DNA of 64,000 nucleotides from Kumtagia ephedrae (GCF_003012745.1 NZ_PXYK01000013.1:62001-126000), one strand, 5' to 3'; shown: positions 37,602 to 46,409, counted from the stretch's first letter. The notes: generated from the letters alone by a model not told the origin. Translations and numbers: made by a program.

Positions 37602-38525
37602 GTGCAGTCGGCGCTCGACCCGGCCGGCGAGGAAGCGAGCCAGGTCGCGACGCTCTTCTGGGTGATGACCATCGGCGGGCTGGTCATCTGGGCCCTGGTC
37701 GTCCTCCTCTCGCTCTACGCGTCGCGCTGGAAGCGCGAGCCGATCTCCGAGCAGGCGGCTGCCCGGCTCATCCCCTGGGCCGGCGGCGTCTTGCCGGTGA
37801 CGGTGCTGACGGCGCTTCTCGCCTACGCGCTGTGGCTGATGCCGTCGCTGCGCCCTTTCGCCGACCCCGACCGGGCCGGGCTGCGCGTCGAGGTCGTCGG
37901 CAGTCAGTTCTGGTGGCACGTCGCCTACCGCCGGCCCGACGGCACGAGCGTCATCTCGGCCAACGAGATCAGGCTGCCGGTCGGCGAGCGCGTCGAGTTT
38001 TCGCTCACCAGCGCCGACATGATCCATTCCTTCTGGATTCCGGCGCTGGGCGGCAAGATGGACCTGATCCCCGGCCGCACCAACAGGCTGTCGCTGCTCG
38101 CCACCAAGGCCGGCACCTATCGCGGCCAGTGCGCCGAGTTCTGCGGCATCTCGCATGCGCATATGGCATTCCCGGCGATCGCCATGGAGCCGGCGGATTT
38201 CGAGGCATGGCTCGCGGCGCGCAGCCGGCCGTCCGAGGGGCTCGGCGCCAACCAAGCCGGGCGCGGACTGTTCGAGCGCGAGCGTTGCGGCAGTTGCCAT
38301 CGCGTAGACGGCACCCAGGCGCAGTCGACGGCGGGTCCCGACCTCTCGCATGTCGGATCGCGGCTGACCATCGGCGCCGGCCTTCTGGAGAATGACGTCG
38401 AAGCCCTGGAGCGCTTCATCGTGCATCCCGCGTCGCTGAAGCATGGAAGCCGGATGCCTGCCTATACGCATCTGTCGGCGGACGAACTCGCCCGCATCGC
38501 GGCATGGCTGAAGGGGCTGCAATGA
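37602..38525 (+). CDS. ctaC: Cytochrome c oxidase subunit II with fused cytochrome c domain; true 5' end probably upstream
   Basis: Membrane-anchored subunit II. Two transmembrane helices (VMTIGGLVIWALVVLLSLYA; AGGVLPVTVLTALLAYALWL), the CuA site GQCAEFCGISHAHM and a C-terminal heme site CGSCH identify a caa3-type subunit. In the same frame upstream lies an obvious lipoprotein signal (LLRAVALLAACLVVASC, lipobox Cys just before 37602), so translation must start earlier, but no ATG, GTG or TTG occurs in that frame. An ACG at 37470 after a GGGGGGA run, or ATC 37482, are the best candidates. The listed start is only the first standard codon. Confidence 0.88.
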   Translation: MQSALDPAGEEASQVATLFWVMTIGGLVIWALVVLLSLYASRWKREPISEQAAARLIPWAGGVLPVTVLTALLAYALWLMPSLRPFADPDRAGLRVEVVGSQFWWHVAYRRPDGTSVISANEIRLPVGERVEFSLTSADMIHSFWIPALGGKMDLIPGRTNRLSLLATKAGTYRGQCAEFCGISHAHMAFPAIAMEPADFEAWLAARSRPSEGLGANQAGRGLFERERCGSCHRVDGTQAQSTAGPDLSHVGSRLTIGAGLLENDVEALERFIVHPASLKHGSRMPAYTHLSADELARIAAWLKGLQ

Positions 38526-41029
38526 GCGAGGTGGCGAGCCAGGAACGTGACAGGAAGGCGGAGGAGGAACAGCTTCGCGCGGTCTGGGAAAACCCGTCCG
38601 GATGGCGCTACTGGACCTCGGTCAACAACTACCAGATCGGTCTGTGGTACGGCGCCACCGCCTTCGCCTTCATGCTGTTTGCCGGCCTGCTTGCCCTGCT
38701 CGTGCGCGCCCAGCTGGCCGTGCCCGAGAACGACCTGATCTCCGCGGATCTCTACAACCAGGCCTATACGCTGCACGGCACGGTGATGATGTTCCTGTTC
38801 GCCGTGCCGATCTTCGAGGCGGTCGCCATCTTCCTGCTGCCGCCGATGCTCGGGGCCCGCGAGATGCCGTTCCCGCGGCTCGGCGCCTTCGGCTTCTGGA
38901 GCTTCCTGATCGGCGGCGTCTTCGTCTGCGGCTCCATCTTCTTCGGCGCCGCGCCCTCCACCGGCTGGTTCATGTATCCGCCGCTGGCCACCTCCGAGCA
39001 GGCGGGTATCGGCGCCGATATCTGGCTGCTCGGCCTCTCCTTCATCGAGGTCGCCTCGCTCGCCGCGGCGGTCGAGCTGATCGTCGGCATCATGAAGTGC
39101 CGGGCGCCCGGCATGCGCGTCAATCTCATGCCGCTCTTCGCCTGGTACCTGCTGATCGTCGCTGGGATGATCGTCTTCGCCTTCCCGCCGCTGATCGCCG
39201 GCGACCTGCTGTTCGAGATGCAGCGCATGTTCGACTGGCCGTTCTTCGATGCCGCGCGCGGCGGCGATCCCCTCCTGTGGCAGCACCTGTTCTGGATCTT
39301 CGGGCATCCGGAGGTCTACATCATCTTCCTGCCGGCCATCGCCCTGCTCGCGATGATCGTGCCCACCTTCGCCGGTCGCCCGATCGTCGGCTATTCCTGG
39401 ATCGTGCTGGCGGCGGTCGGCACCGGCTTCCTCTCCTTCGGCCTGTGGGTCCACCACATGTTCGCGACCGGCCTGCCGCAGATCTCGCTCGCCTTCTTCT
39501 CGGCCGCCTCCGAGGCCGTGGCCATCCCGACCGCGGTACAGATCTTCGTCTTCATCGCGACCATGCTGGCCGGGCGGGTGATCTTCTCCACGCCCATGCT
39601 GTTCGCCATGGGCGGCATCGCCATCTTCGTCATGGGCGGCCTGACCGGCGTCATGGTGGCGCTGGCGCCGTTCGACTGGCAGGCGCACGACACCTATTTC
39701 ATCGTCGCACACCTGCACTACGTGCTGATCGGCGGCATGCTGTTCCCGGTCTTTGCCGGCCTCTACTATTATTACCCGCTGATCGACGGGAAACACATGT
39801 CGGACCGGGTCGGCCGGTTCGCCTTCTGGATGATGTTCACCGGCTTCAACATCACCTTCTTCCCCATGCACCTCGCCGGGCTGCGCGGTATGCCGCGGCG
39901 CGTCTACACCTATCCCGCCGACATCGGCTGGGACTGGCTGAACCTCGTGTCCACAATGGGCGCGGTGGTGCTCGGCATCGGCATGTTCGCCGTCGTCGTC
40001 GACGTCACGCTGCACCGGCGCAACAAGCCGCGCGGCGAGCAGAACCCCTGGAACGCCGGGACGCTGGAATGGATCAGCGAGCCGGAGGAGAACTGGGGCG
40101 TCCGTTCGATCCCGCGCATCGAGAGCCGCTATCCGCTGTGGGACCAGAAGGATCTCGCCCGCGCGGTGAGGGCCGGCGAATGGTACCTGCCCGACGCCAG
40201 CGAGGGGCGCCGCGAAACGCTGGTCACGTCGGTGCTCGATGCCGAGCCGGAACAGGTGCTGCGGGTCGGCGGCACCGCCTACGTGACGATCGTCAGCGCG
40301 GCGCTGCTCGGCACGGTCTTCGTCGCGCTCACCTTCAAGTGGTGGATCGTGTCGGGTCTTGCCGGCGTCGCCTTCGTCGCGGCGGTGCTGTGGTGGCTAT
40401 GGACCGGCACCGGCGAGATTCCCGAGCAGGAGGAAAAGCACATCGGCCACGGCATCAGCCTGCCGCTTTATGCCTCGGGCGTGAAGTCCGCCGGCTGGTG
40501 GGCGATGTTCATCACCATGACCGGCGACGGCACCGCCTTCGCCAGCCTCGTCTTCGGCTATTTCTTCTTCTGGACGATCCATTCCGATTTCACAGGCGGG
40601 CTTGCCGGCCCCGGCGCCTTCTGGCCACTCGCCGCACTTGGCCTCTTTGCGGCGGGCTGGGCGACGACCGTCGGCGCACGCGAATTAAACCGGCGCGGCG
40701 CGGTGTTCGCGGCGCGGGCGCTGCTAGTCGCCGGAGCCCTGCTTTCCGCGGCCGGTTGCGGCGCCGCGCTGACCGGCCCGTGGGCGAGCGGCATGGACCC
40801 GACGGCGCATGTCTATCCGGCGATCGTCTGGATCCTCGTCATCTGGGCGGCGGTGCATGGCGCGGTCGGCATCATCATGCAGGTCTATTGCCTGGCGCGC
40901 AGCCTTGCCGGACGGCTCACCCCGCGCCACGACATGGACCTGCACAATGTCGCTCTCTACTGGCACTTCATGCTGGTGACGGCGCTGGTCACCTTCGGCG
41001 TCGTCGGCCTTTTCCCGGAGGCGCTGTGA
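38522..41029 (+). CDS. ctaD: Fused cytochrome c oxidase subunit I-III
   Basis: Inner-membrane terminal oxidase of 835 residues. Subunit I part (to about residue 540) has the heme a and heme a3/CuB histidines: TLHGTVMMFLF, HLFWIFGHPEVYIIFLP with the cross-linked Tyr, WVHHMFATGLP and YFIVAHLHYVLIGG. After a linker with a two-helix insert, a subunit III-like part begins about residue 640 and ends with the last helix pair. Fused CoxA-CoxC is known in some oxidase lineages (caa3 and relatives). The ATG at 38522 overlaps the subunit II stop as ATGA. Confidence 0.94.
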   Translation: MSEVASQERDRKAEEEQLRAVWENPSGWRYWTSVNNYQIGLWYGATAFAFMLFAGLLALLVRAQLAVPENDLISADLYNQAYTLHGTVMMFLFAVPIFEAVAIFLLPPMLGAREMPFPRLGAFGFWSFLIGGVFVCGSIFFGAAPSTGWFMYPPLATSEQAGIGADIWLLGLSFIEVASLAAAVELIVGIMKCRAPGMRVNLMPLFAWYLLIVAGMIVFAFPPLIAGDLLFEMQRMFDWPFFDAARGGDPLLWQHLFWIFGHPEVYIIFLPAIALLAMIVPTFAGRPIVGYSWIVLAAVGTGFLSFGLWVHHMFATGLPQISLAFFSAASEAVAIPTAVQIFVFIATMLAGRVIFSTPMLFAMGGIAIFVMGGLTGVMVALAPFDWQAHDTYFIVAHLHYVLIGGMLFPVFAGLYYYYPLIDGKHMSDRVGRFAFWMMFTGFNITFFPMHLAGLRGMPRRVYTYPADIGWDWLNLVSTMGAVVLGIGMFAVVVDVTLHRRNKPRGEQNPWNAGTLEWISEPEENWGVRSIPRIESRYPLWDQKDLARAVRAGEWYLPDASEGRRETLVTSVLDAEPEQVLRVGGTAYVTIVSAALLGTVFVALTFKWWIVSGLAGVAFVAAVLWWLWTGTGEIPEQEEKHIGHGISLPLYASGVKSAGWWAMFITMTGDGTAFASLVFGYFFFWTIHSDFTGGLAGPGAFWPLAALGLFAAGWATTVGARELNRRGAVFAARALLVAGALLSAAGCGAALTGPWASGMDPTAHVYPAIVWILVIWAAVHGAVGIIMQVYCLARSLAGRLTPRHDMDLHNVALYWHFMLVTALVTFGVVGLFPEAL

Positions 41030-41412
41030 TGTGGCACCTCCTGCCCAGGCAGCTCGAGACGCTGTGGACCCTGTTCACCGCCCCGGTCGTATGGGCGCTG
41101 CATTTCCTGATCTGCTATGTCGGAGCGGCGATCTTCTGCGAGAAGCCCGGCTTCCTCGGCACGGATTTCGACAATCTGCGCGTCGCCATCGCGGTCGTCA
41201 CCGCCTTGGCGCTGGCCATGATCGTCATGTCGGCGATGCTGGCTTGGCGGCAGTGGGGGTTCGGCACGGACGACCCGCCGCATGACGACCCCACCCGGCG
41301 CGACCGCACGCTGTTCCAGGGCTACGCGACGCTGCTTCTGTCGGGTCTCAGCTTCGTCGCGGTCATCTTCACCGCGCTTCCGGCGCTGTTCGTCACCGAG
41401 TGCCTGCGATGA
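41029..41412 (+). CDS. Small membrane protein of the oxidase operon
   Basis: A 127-residue protein with three predicted transmembrane helices (about residues 15-35, 50-70 and 97-120), starting MWHLLPRQLETLWTLFTAPV. It overlaps the oxidase gene before it and ctaG after it, so it belongs to the operon. I do not recognise a named family; a subunit IV-like or assembly role is inference from position. Confidence 0.75.
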   Translation: MWHLLPRQLETLWTLFTAPVVWALHFLICYVGAAIFCEKPGFLGTDFDNLRVAIAVVTALALAMIVMSAMLAWRQWGFGTDDPPHDDPTRRDRTLFQGYATLLLSGLSFVAVIFTALPALFVTECLR

Positions 41413-42068
41413 AGCGTCTCGCGCTGCCGCTCGGCCTGCTCCTGCTCGCGCTGATCTGGCTGGGTCCGCTGCTCGGCGCATGGCGCGACTCCTTTGCCGC
41501 TCACATGCTCGCCCATATGGGCGTGATCGCGATCGCCGCGCCGCTCATCGCCATCGGCCTGCCCGCGAAGTGGCAGCCCGGCCCGAACATGCCGGCGGCG
41601 CTGCCGGTGTTGGCTTCGCTGTTCGAACTGGTCGCCGTCTGGGGCTGGCACGCCCCCGCCATGCGCGCCGTGGCCGAAACCTCTTTGGCCGCGACGGCCG
41701 CGGAGCAGGCGACGTTCCTCCTTGCCGGCATCCTCTTGTGGTCCACCAGTTTCGCGGCGCCTGCCGAACGGACGCATGCGGCGGCAGGCGCCGGCGCGCT
41801 GCTCCTGACCTCGATCCACATGACCCTGCTCGGTGCCCTGCTGGCCCTCAGCCCCCGCCCGCTCTACGGAAGCGGCGAAGTCACCTGCTTCGGCATCGTT
41901 CTCGACGCCGGGCAGGACCAGCAGTTCGGCGGCGTCGTCATGCTGCTGGTCGGCGCGGTGGTCTACCTCGCCGGCGGCCTGTGTCTCGTTAGCCGGCTTC
42001 TGGCCGACGCACCGAAGATGATCGAACGCTCAGACACCAGGCCGGACCTCGCCCGCGACCAGCGCTGA
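41409..42068 (+). CDS. ctaG: CtaG-like cytochrome c oxidase assembly protein (caa3 type)
   Basis: Polytopic membrane protein of 219 residues. Conserved features of the caa3-CtaG family are HMLAHMGVIAIAAPLIAIG, the ELVAVWGWHAPAMRAV segment, LLWSTSFAAPAER and LTSIHMTLLGALLALSPRPL, with histidines suited to copper handling. The ATG overlaps the previous stop as ATGA. It is the last gene of the plus operon and converges on the NRAMP gene with 69 bp between them; no terminator hairpin is obvious there. Confidence 0.88.
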   Translation: MKRLALPLGLLLLALIWLGPLLGAWRDSFAAHMLAHMGVIAIAAPLIAIGLPAKWQPGPNMPAALPVLASLFELVAVWGWHAPAMRAVAETSLAATAAEQATFLLAGILLWSTSFAAPAERTHAAAGAGALLLTSIHMTLLGALLALSPRPLYGSGEVTCFGIVLDAGQDQQFGGVVMLLVGAVVYLAGGLCLVSRLLADAPKMIERSDTRPDLARDQR

Positions 42069-42137
42069 TGCTGCCGTAAGCATGTCACCGCCAGTCGCCG
42101 CCAAAGGGCGTGCGAACGGCCGGGCCCTGTCCACACC

Positions 42138-43427
42138 CTAGATGAACCAGGTCGCCACCAGGCCGATGGTCGCCGAGAAGATCGCGGCCGTCGTCACCCA
42201 GCCGAGGACGTTCGTGCCGATGCCGTTCACCTGGTCGCCCATGATGCGGCGGTTGTTCGTCATCAGCATGATGAGCAGAAGCAGCGGCGGCGTAGAGAAG
42301 CCTTGCACGATGCCCGACCAGACCAGGGCCTTCATCGGATTGAACCCGAGAAAATTCAGCGCCACCGCTATCGCCGTGAACATCCCGACGGCGATGTAGA
42401 ATTTGGGCGCTTCCCCGGCCTTGGCATGCAGGCTCGCCTTCCAGCCGACAGCCTGGGCCAGGTCGTAGGCGGCGCCTGTGGTCATGACCGGGACAGCAAG
42501 GAAGCCGACCCCGATGATGCCGGCGGCAAAAAGCACGCTGGCGGCGGGACCCGCCAGCGGCCGCAGCGCCTCGGCCGCCTGGGCCGCGGTTTCGATCTCG
42601 TTCTGTCCCGCCTCGTAGAGCGTCGAGCCCGTCGACAGGATGATGAAATACATGACGAGGTTGGAAAAGGTCATGCCAAGCAGGATGTCCCTGCGGGAAC
42701 GCCGCAACTCGCCCGCCGTCGCGCCCTTTCGCTCCTCCAGCGTCTTCCTTCCCTCGGCGATCTCCTCCTCCACCTCCTCGTTCGATTGCCAGGTGTAGAG
42801 ATAGGCGGACAGGGTGGTGCCGATGATGGCGACGAGAATGGAGAGGAACTCGCGCGTGAATTCCACCTTCGGGATCAGCGTGCCGCTCAGCACGGCCCAG
42901 GGATCCGGCCTGGCAAGCAGCGCCGAGCCGACATAGGCGAGCAGCGCGAGGGCGAGCCATCGGAACACGTTGCGGATTAGCGTGTAGGAGCCGAATATCT
43001 GCAGGGCGAAGATGGCCATGGCGACCAGCACCACGATCGCGGGTATCGGCACCGGCACGAACATGTTGATCGCCGCCGCCATGCCGCCGAGATCCGCCGC
43101 CGCCTCGATCGTGTTGCCGATCAGCACGCCGATCAGGACCGCCCACAGCAGCCAGCGCGGATAAAAATCCCTGATGACATGGAACAGGCCGCGGCCCGAC
43201 ACCTGGCCGAGCTTGGACGACAGGTAGACCACGGTGAACATCATCGGCAGGGTCGCCGGCGCCGTCCACAACAGGTCCGTGCCGAAACGCGCCCCGGCGC
43301 TGGCGTAGGTGCCGATCGCGGAGCAGTCGTCGTCCGCGGCGCCGGTGATCAGGCCCAGGCCGAGCGCCCGGCCGATGCCGTCCTTGCCGCCCTTCGAAGC
43401 GGCATCGTCGCTCCTTGCGGGGCTCAT
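42138..43427 (-). CDS. NRAMP-family divalent metal transporter-like protein
   Basis: Inner-membrane transporter of 429 residues with about 11 helices. The N-terminal block GLGLITGAADDDCSAIGTYA corresponds to transmembrane segment 1 of NRAMP, where classical Mn/Fe transporters have DPGN; here the sequence is DDDCS, and no MPH motif is seen in helix 6, so metal choice may differ. An inserted charged loop (EEVEEEIAEGRKTLEERKG) lies near the middle. The ATG at 43427 has GGAGCG upstream. An EcfG-type promoter (43545-43569) points at it. Confidence 0.85.
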   Translation of the reverse strand: MSPARSDDAASKGGKDGIGRALGLGLITGAADDDCSAIGTYASAGARFGTDLLWTAPATLPMMFTVVYLSSKLGQVSGRGLFHVIRDFYPRWLLWAVLIGVLIGNTIEAAADLGGMAAAINMFVPVPIPAIVVLVAMAIFALQIFGSYTLIRNVFRWLALALLAYVGSALLARPDPWAVLSGTLIPKVEFTREFLSILVAIIGTTLSAYLYTWQSNEEVEEEIAEGRKTLEERKGATAGELRRSRRDILLGMTFSNLVMYFIILSTGSTLYEAGQNEIETAAQAAEALRPLAGPAASVLFAAGIIGVGFLAVPVMTTGAAYDLAQAVGWKASLHAKAGEAPKFYIAVGMFTAIAVALNFLGFNPMKALVWSGIVQGFSTPPLLLLIMLMTNNRRIMGDQVNGIGTNVLGWVTTAAIFSATIGLVATWFI

Positions 43428-43544
43428 CGCAACGCCGCTCCGCGCCGGGGTGGCGCGAGCATGGCACCATGCTCCGCCCCGACGGTCTCAAGCCGGCAAT
43501 CGGGGCGGGATGGCTTCATGCGGCAGCCTCTGGTGAGCCATGCC

Positions 43545-43569
43545 AACCGCGTATCCGGCGGCTTGTTCC
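43545..43569 (-). promoter_or_regulatory. EcfG-type promoter for the NRAMP-like gene
   Basis: On the minus strand GGAAC (43569-43565), 16 bases, GGTT (43548-43545). Exact match to the window-wide signature. It would give a leader of roughly 110 bases. The divergent promoter at 43619 lies 50 bases away, and the 331-base gap holds nothing else I can support. Confidence 0.65.
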
Positions 43570-43618
43570 CCCGAAAACGTCAATGCCGGCTCCGGCCGCC
43601 GCCGCGGGAGCAGAAGGT

Positions 43619-43643
43619 GGAACATTCCTTCGGCTTGCCGGTT
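43619..43643 (+). promoter_or_regulatory. EcfG-type promoter for the dehydrogenase pair
   Basis: GGAAC (43619-43623), 16 bases, GGTT (43640-43643). The 5' half (GGAACATTCCTTCG) is the same as that of the promoter at 62716 before the inositol-phosphate synthase gene. Confidence 0.65.
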
Positions 43644-43758
43644 CTGGACGTCCATCGCCCAAGCCGCCTTGCGGCGTTTCGACAAGCTGACGGAGCATCC
43701 CTTGCAGCTGGAACTGCTGGAAAGGCCCGGGCAATTGCGTACAGCTCCCCGGCGAACG

Positions 43759-44715
43759 ATGAAGGCGGCGGTCATCACCGCGCCGGGGAAGGCCGTGATG
43801 CGGGACGTCCCGCTGCCAGAACCCGGCCCGGGCCAGATACGCGTACGTCTCGAGGGCTGTGGCGTATGCGCCTCCAACGTCACGCCCTGGCAGGGCCCCG
43901 AATGGATGACCTATCCGACCGAACCCGGCGCGCTCGGGCATGAAGGCTGGGGCGTGGTCGATGCCCTGGCGCCGGACGTGAGCACCGTCGCCGTCGGCGA
44001 TCGCGTCGCCACGCTCTTCACCCACAGCTATGCCGAATATGATGTCGGCGCGGCCGACGCGGTGGCGAAGCTGCCGCCGTTCCTCGACGGGCGGGCTTTC
44101 CCCGGCGAGCCGCTCGGCTGCGCCATGAACATCCTGCGCCGCAGCGACATCCAGGCCGGCCAGCATGTCGCGATCGTCGGCATCGGCTTTCTCGGCGCCC
44201 TGCTGACGCGGCTTGCCGCCCAGTCGGGGGCGAGCGTCATCGCCGTCTCCCGGCGCAGGTCGTCGCTCGACCTCGCGACGCGGATGAAGGCCGCCGAAAC
44301 GGTGGCGATGGAAGACCACGGCGCGGTCGTCGCCCGGGTCCGCGACATCACCGCGGGCCGGCTTTGCGATCGCGTCATCGAGGCGACGGGCAAGCAGTGG
44401 CCGCTCGATCTCGCCGGCGAGTTGGTGCGCGAGGGCGGCCGGCTGGTCGTCGCCGGCTATCACCAGGACGGTCCGAGGACGGTCGACATGCAGCAATGGA
44501 ACTGGAAGGGCATCGACGTCATCAACGCGCATGAGCGCGACCCCGGAATGTACATCCGCGGCATCGGGGAGGCCATCGAAGCGGTCGCGGCCGGCATCCT
44601 GTCGCCGGAACCGCTCTACACCCATCGTTATCCGCTCGCGCGGCTGGGCGAAGCCCTGGACGCCACGCGCGACCACCCGGAGGGCTTCGTCAAGGCCCTG
44701 GTGATGATGTCGTGA
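43759..44715 (+). CDS. Zinc-type medium-chain dehydrogenase
   Basis: MDR-superfamily oxidoreductase of 318 residues. The catalytic zinc cysteine is in LEGCGVCASNVTPWQG, the GHE motif in GALGHEGWGVV, and the NAD(P) loop in VAIVGIGFLGALLTRLAAQS. The structural zinc lobe with four cysteines is absent, which fits the shorter length. ATG 43759 is used; a TTG at 43735 with GGAAAGG upstream is an alternative. It overlaps the next gene as GTGA. Both may act on a cyclitol or sugar, which is inference from pairing with a Gfo/Idh-type enzyme. Confidence 0.87.
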   Translation: MKAAVITAPGKAVMRDVPLPEPGPGQIRVRLEGCGVCASNVTPWQGPEWMTYPTEPGALGHEGWGVVDALAPDVSTVAVGDRVATLFTHSYAEYDVGAADAVAKLPPFLDGRAFPGEPLGCAMNILRRSDIQAGQHVAIVGIGFLGALLTRLAAQSGASVIAVSRRRSSLDLATRMKAAETVAMEDHGAVVARVRDITAGRLCDRVIEATGKQWPLDLAGELVREGGRLVVAGYHQDGPRTVDMQQWNWKGIDVINAHERDPGMYIRGIGEAIEAVAAGILSPEPLYTHRYPLARLGEALDATRDHPEGFVKALVMMS

Positions 44716-45737
44716 CCGGCGTGCACGCGGCGGCCCGGGCCATGGCGCCCAAGCCACGTCTCGGCTTTCTCGGCGTCGGATGGATCGGCCGGCACCGTAT
44801 GCAGGCTGTCCTGGATGCCGGCCTCGGCGAGGCCTGCGCGATCTGCGACACCTCTGCCCAGATGGCGGCTGCCGCGCGCGACCTTGCCCCGGATGCGGCC
44901 ATGATGGACACGCTGGAAGCGCTTCTGGACACCGGCCCGGACGGCGTGCTGATCGCGACGCCCAGCGCGCTTCACGCCCGGCAATCGATCCGGGCGCTCG
45001 AATCCGGTGTGGCCGTCTTCTGTCAGAAGCCGCTCGGGCGGGACGCCCGCGAAGTCGCCGCGGTGCTCGACGCGGCCCGCCGCGCCGACCGCCTGATCGC
45101 CGTCGATCTCTCCTACCGCCACACAAGGGCGATGCAGGCCGTCCGCGATCGCATAGGCAGCATCGGCGCCGTGTTCGCCGCCGACCTCGTCTTCCACAAT
45201 GCCTACGGCCCCGACAAGCCGTGGTTCTACGACCCGGAACTGTCGGGCGGAGGCTGCGTGATGGATCTGGGCGTCCATCTCGTCGATCTTTTGCTGTGGA
45301 CGCTCGATTTTCCGGCGGTCGACACGGTTTCGGCCGATCTTTTTGCCGGCGGAAGCCGGATTTCCGGAAAAACCGACGTAGTCGAAGACTATGCGGTCGT
45401 CACGCTCGGGCTTGAAGGCGGCGCGACCGCGCGGCTGGCCTGCTCCTGGCGGCTCCATGCCGGCTGCGAAGCAGTGATCTCGGCGACGTTTTACGGGACC
45501 GAGGGCACGCTTGTCTTTTCCAATGTCGGCGGCTCGTTCTACGACTTCGTCGCCGAGCTTCGGCGGGGAACGCGGAGCGAGACCCTGCTGTCGCCGCCGG
45601 ACGCCTGGGGCGGTCGGGCCGCCGTGGACTGGGCGGAGCGGCTGGCGGCAGGCTGCGGCTTCGATGCCGAGGCCGAACGGCTGATTCAGGTATCGGAAGT
45701 GCTCGACCGCGTCTACGCATCGGCGCGGAAGTCATGA
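44712..45737 (+). CDS. Gfo/Idh/MocA-family NAD(P)-dependent oxidoreductase
   Basis: Two-domain dehydrogenase of 341 residues. The Rossmann motif is LGFLGVGWIGRHRMQAVL, the family's EKP motif appears as CQKPLGRDAREV, and the central GGCVMDLGVHLVDLLLWTLD contains the typical GGG-D-GxHxxD catalytic segment. Members oxidise sugars or inositols. The GTG at 44712 overlaps the preceding stop, which sets the start and couples it to the MDR dehydrogenase. Confidence 0.9.
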   Translation: MTGVHAAARAMAPKPRLGFLGVGWIGRHRMQAVLDAGLGEACAICDTSAQMAAAARDLAPDAAMMDTLEALLDTGPDGVLIATPSALHARQSIRALESGVAVFCQKPLGRDAREVAAVLDAARRADRLIAVDLSYRHTRAMQAVRDRIGSIGAVFAADLVFHNAYGPDKPWFYDPELSGGGCVMDLGVHLVDLLLWTLDFPAVDTVSADLFAGGSRISGKTDVVEDYAVVTLGLEGGATARLACSWRLHAGCEAVISATFYGTEGTLVFSNVGGSFYDFVAELRRGTRSETLLSPPDAWGGRAAVDWAERLAAGCGFDAEAERLIQVSEVLDRVYASARKS

Positions 45738-45784
45738 ACCGCCGGTGTTTAGGCTTGCGTCGGGAGTTGGGCCGCGGCCGGGCG

Positions 45785-45973
45785 TCAATCGAGCTGCTGC
45801 AGCATGCGCGCTTCCTGCGAGAGGATATGGACGACCTCCTCGCGCGAAAGATGGGTCAGCATCAGGCTGATGCAGCATTCGAGATAGGTGATCGAGGCGC
45901 GCCTCAGGAATGCGGCGGTCTGCGCGGCGGCGATTTCCTCTATCTCTTCGGTCGAGCGCTTCGGCCTGGACAT
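45785..45973 (-). CDS. Small conserved-looking protein of unknown function, stress-promoter driven
   Basis: A 62-residue, mostly helical protein (STEEIEEIAAAQTAAFLRRA; SREEVVHILSQEARMLQQLD). No family is recognised. It is supported as a gene by a good GGGAGCAG ribosome site before the ATG and by an exact EcfG-type promoter at 46001-46025, giving a leader of about 20 bases. It lies next to the receiver/kinase genes. Confidence 0.65.
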   Translation of the reverse strand: MSRPKRSTEEIEEIAAAQTAAFLRRASITYLECCISLMLTHLSREEVVHILSQEARMLQQLD

Positions 45974-46000
45974 GACGCTGCTCCCTGGCTGTCAGGCCAA

Positions 46001-46025
46001 AACCATGAGCGGCGGCATTTGTTCC
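46001..46025 (-). promoter_or_regulatory. EcfG-type promoter for the 62-residue protein
   Basis: On the minus strand GGAAC (46025-46021), 16 bases, GGTT (46004-46001), 28 bases from the start codon. This is the best-placed of the seven exact matches. Confidence 0.68.
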
Positions 46026-46037
46026 TGCGCGCCGCAG

Positions 46038-46409
46038 TCACAAGCCTGGGGCGCCTGCCTCGCCAACCGCAGGCAGAATGTTGAGGAGAAGGTGGTTGCC
46101 GACCGGCTTTTGCAACATCTTCACGCCGGAAAAACGCAGGGGAAGAGACCCTTCGGCATATCCCGTCAGGAAAGCGAACGGCACGCCTTTGCCGGTTAAT
46201 GAGTCCGCGATGGCGTAGCTCGTCTCGTTGTTGAGCTGCACGTCCAGCAGCGCGAAATCGATGGTCTTGCGATCGGCGATTACGAGCGCTTCGCGGACGG
46301 AAGGCACACTGGCGACGACATCGTGGCCGGCCCGCCTGAGCGCATCGGCAAGATCTTCCGCGATCAGCCATTCGTCTTCGACGATCAGGATACGGAGACG
46401 AACGGCCAT
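46038..46409 (-). CDS. Single-domain response regulator
   Basis: CheY-like receiver of 123 residues with no output domain. Acidic pocket in LIVEDEWLIAEDLADAL, phosphoacceptor Asp at about residue 57 in FALLDVQLNNE, Thr in AFLTGYAEG and Lys in MLQKPVGN. It begins 7 bp after the large kinase gene ends and is therefore the probable phosphate acceptor or sink for that kinase. Confidence 0.92.
   Translation of the reverse strand: MAVRLRILIVEDEWLIAEDLADALRRAGHDVVASVPSVREALVIADRKTIDFALLDVQLNNETSYAIADSLTGKGVPFAFLTGYAEGSLPLRFSGVKMLQKPVGNHLLLNILPAVGEAGAPGL

Noticed and set aside
38602-41412. Open frame of about 936 codons on the plus strand over the oxidase gene
   Set aside because: It is a shifted frame of the CoxA-CoxC gene, with low-complexity Arg/Ala composition and no membrane segments.
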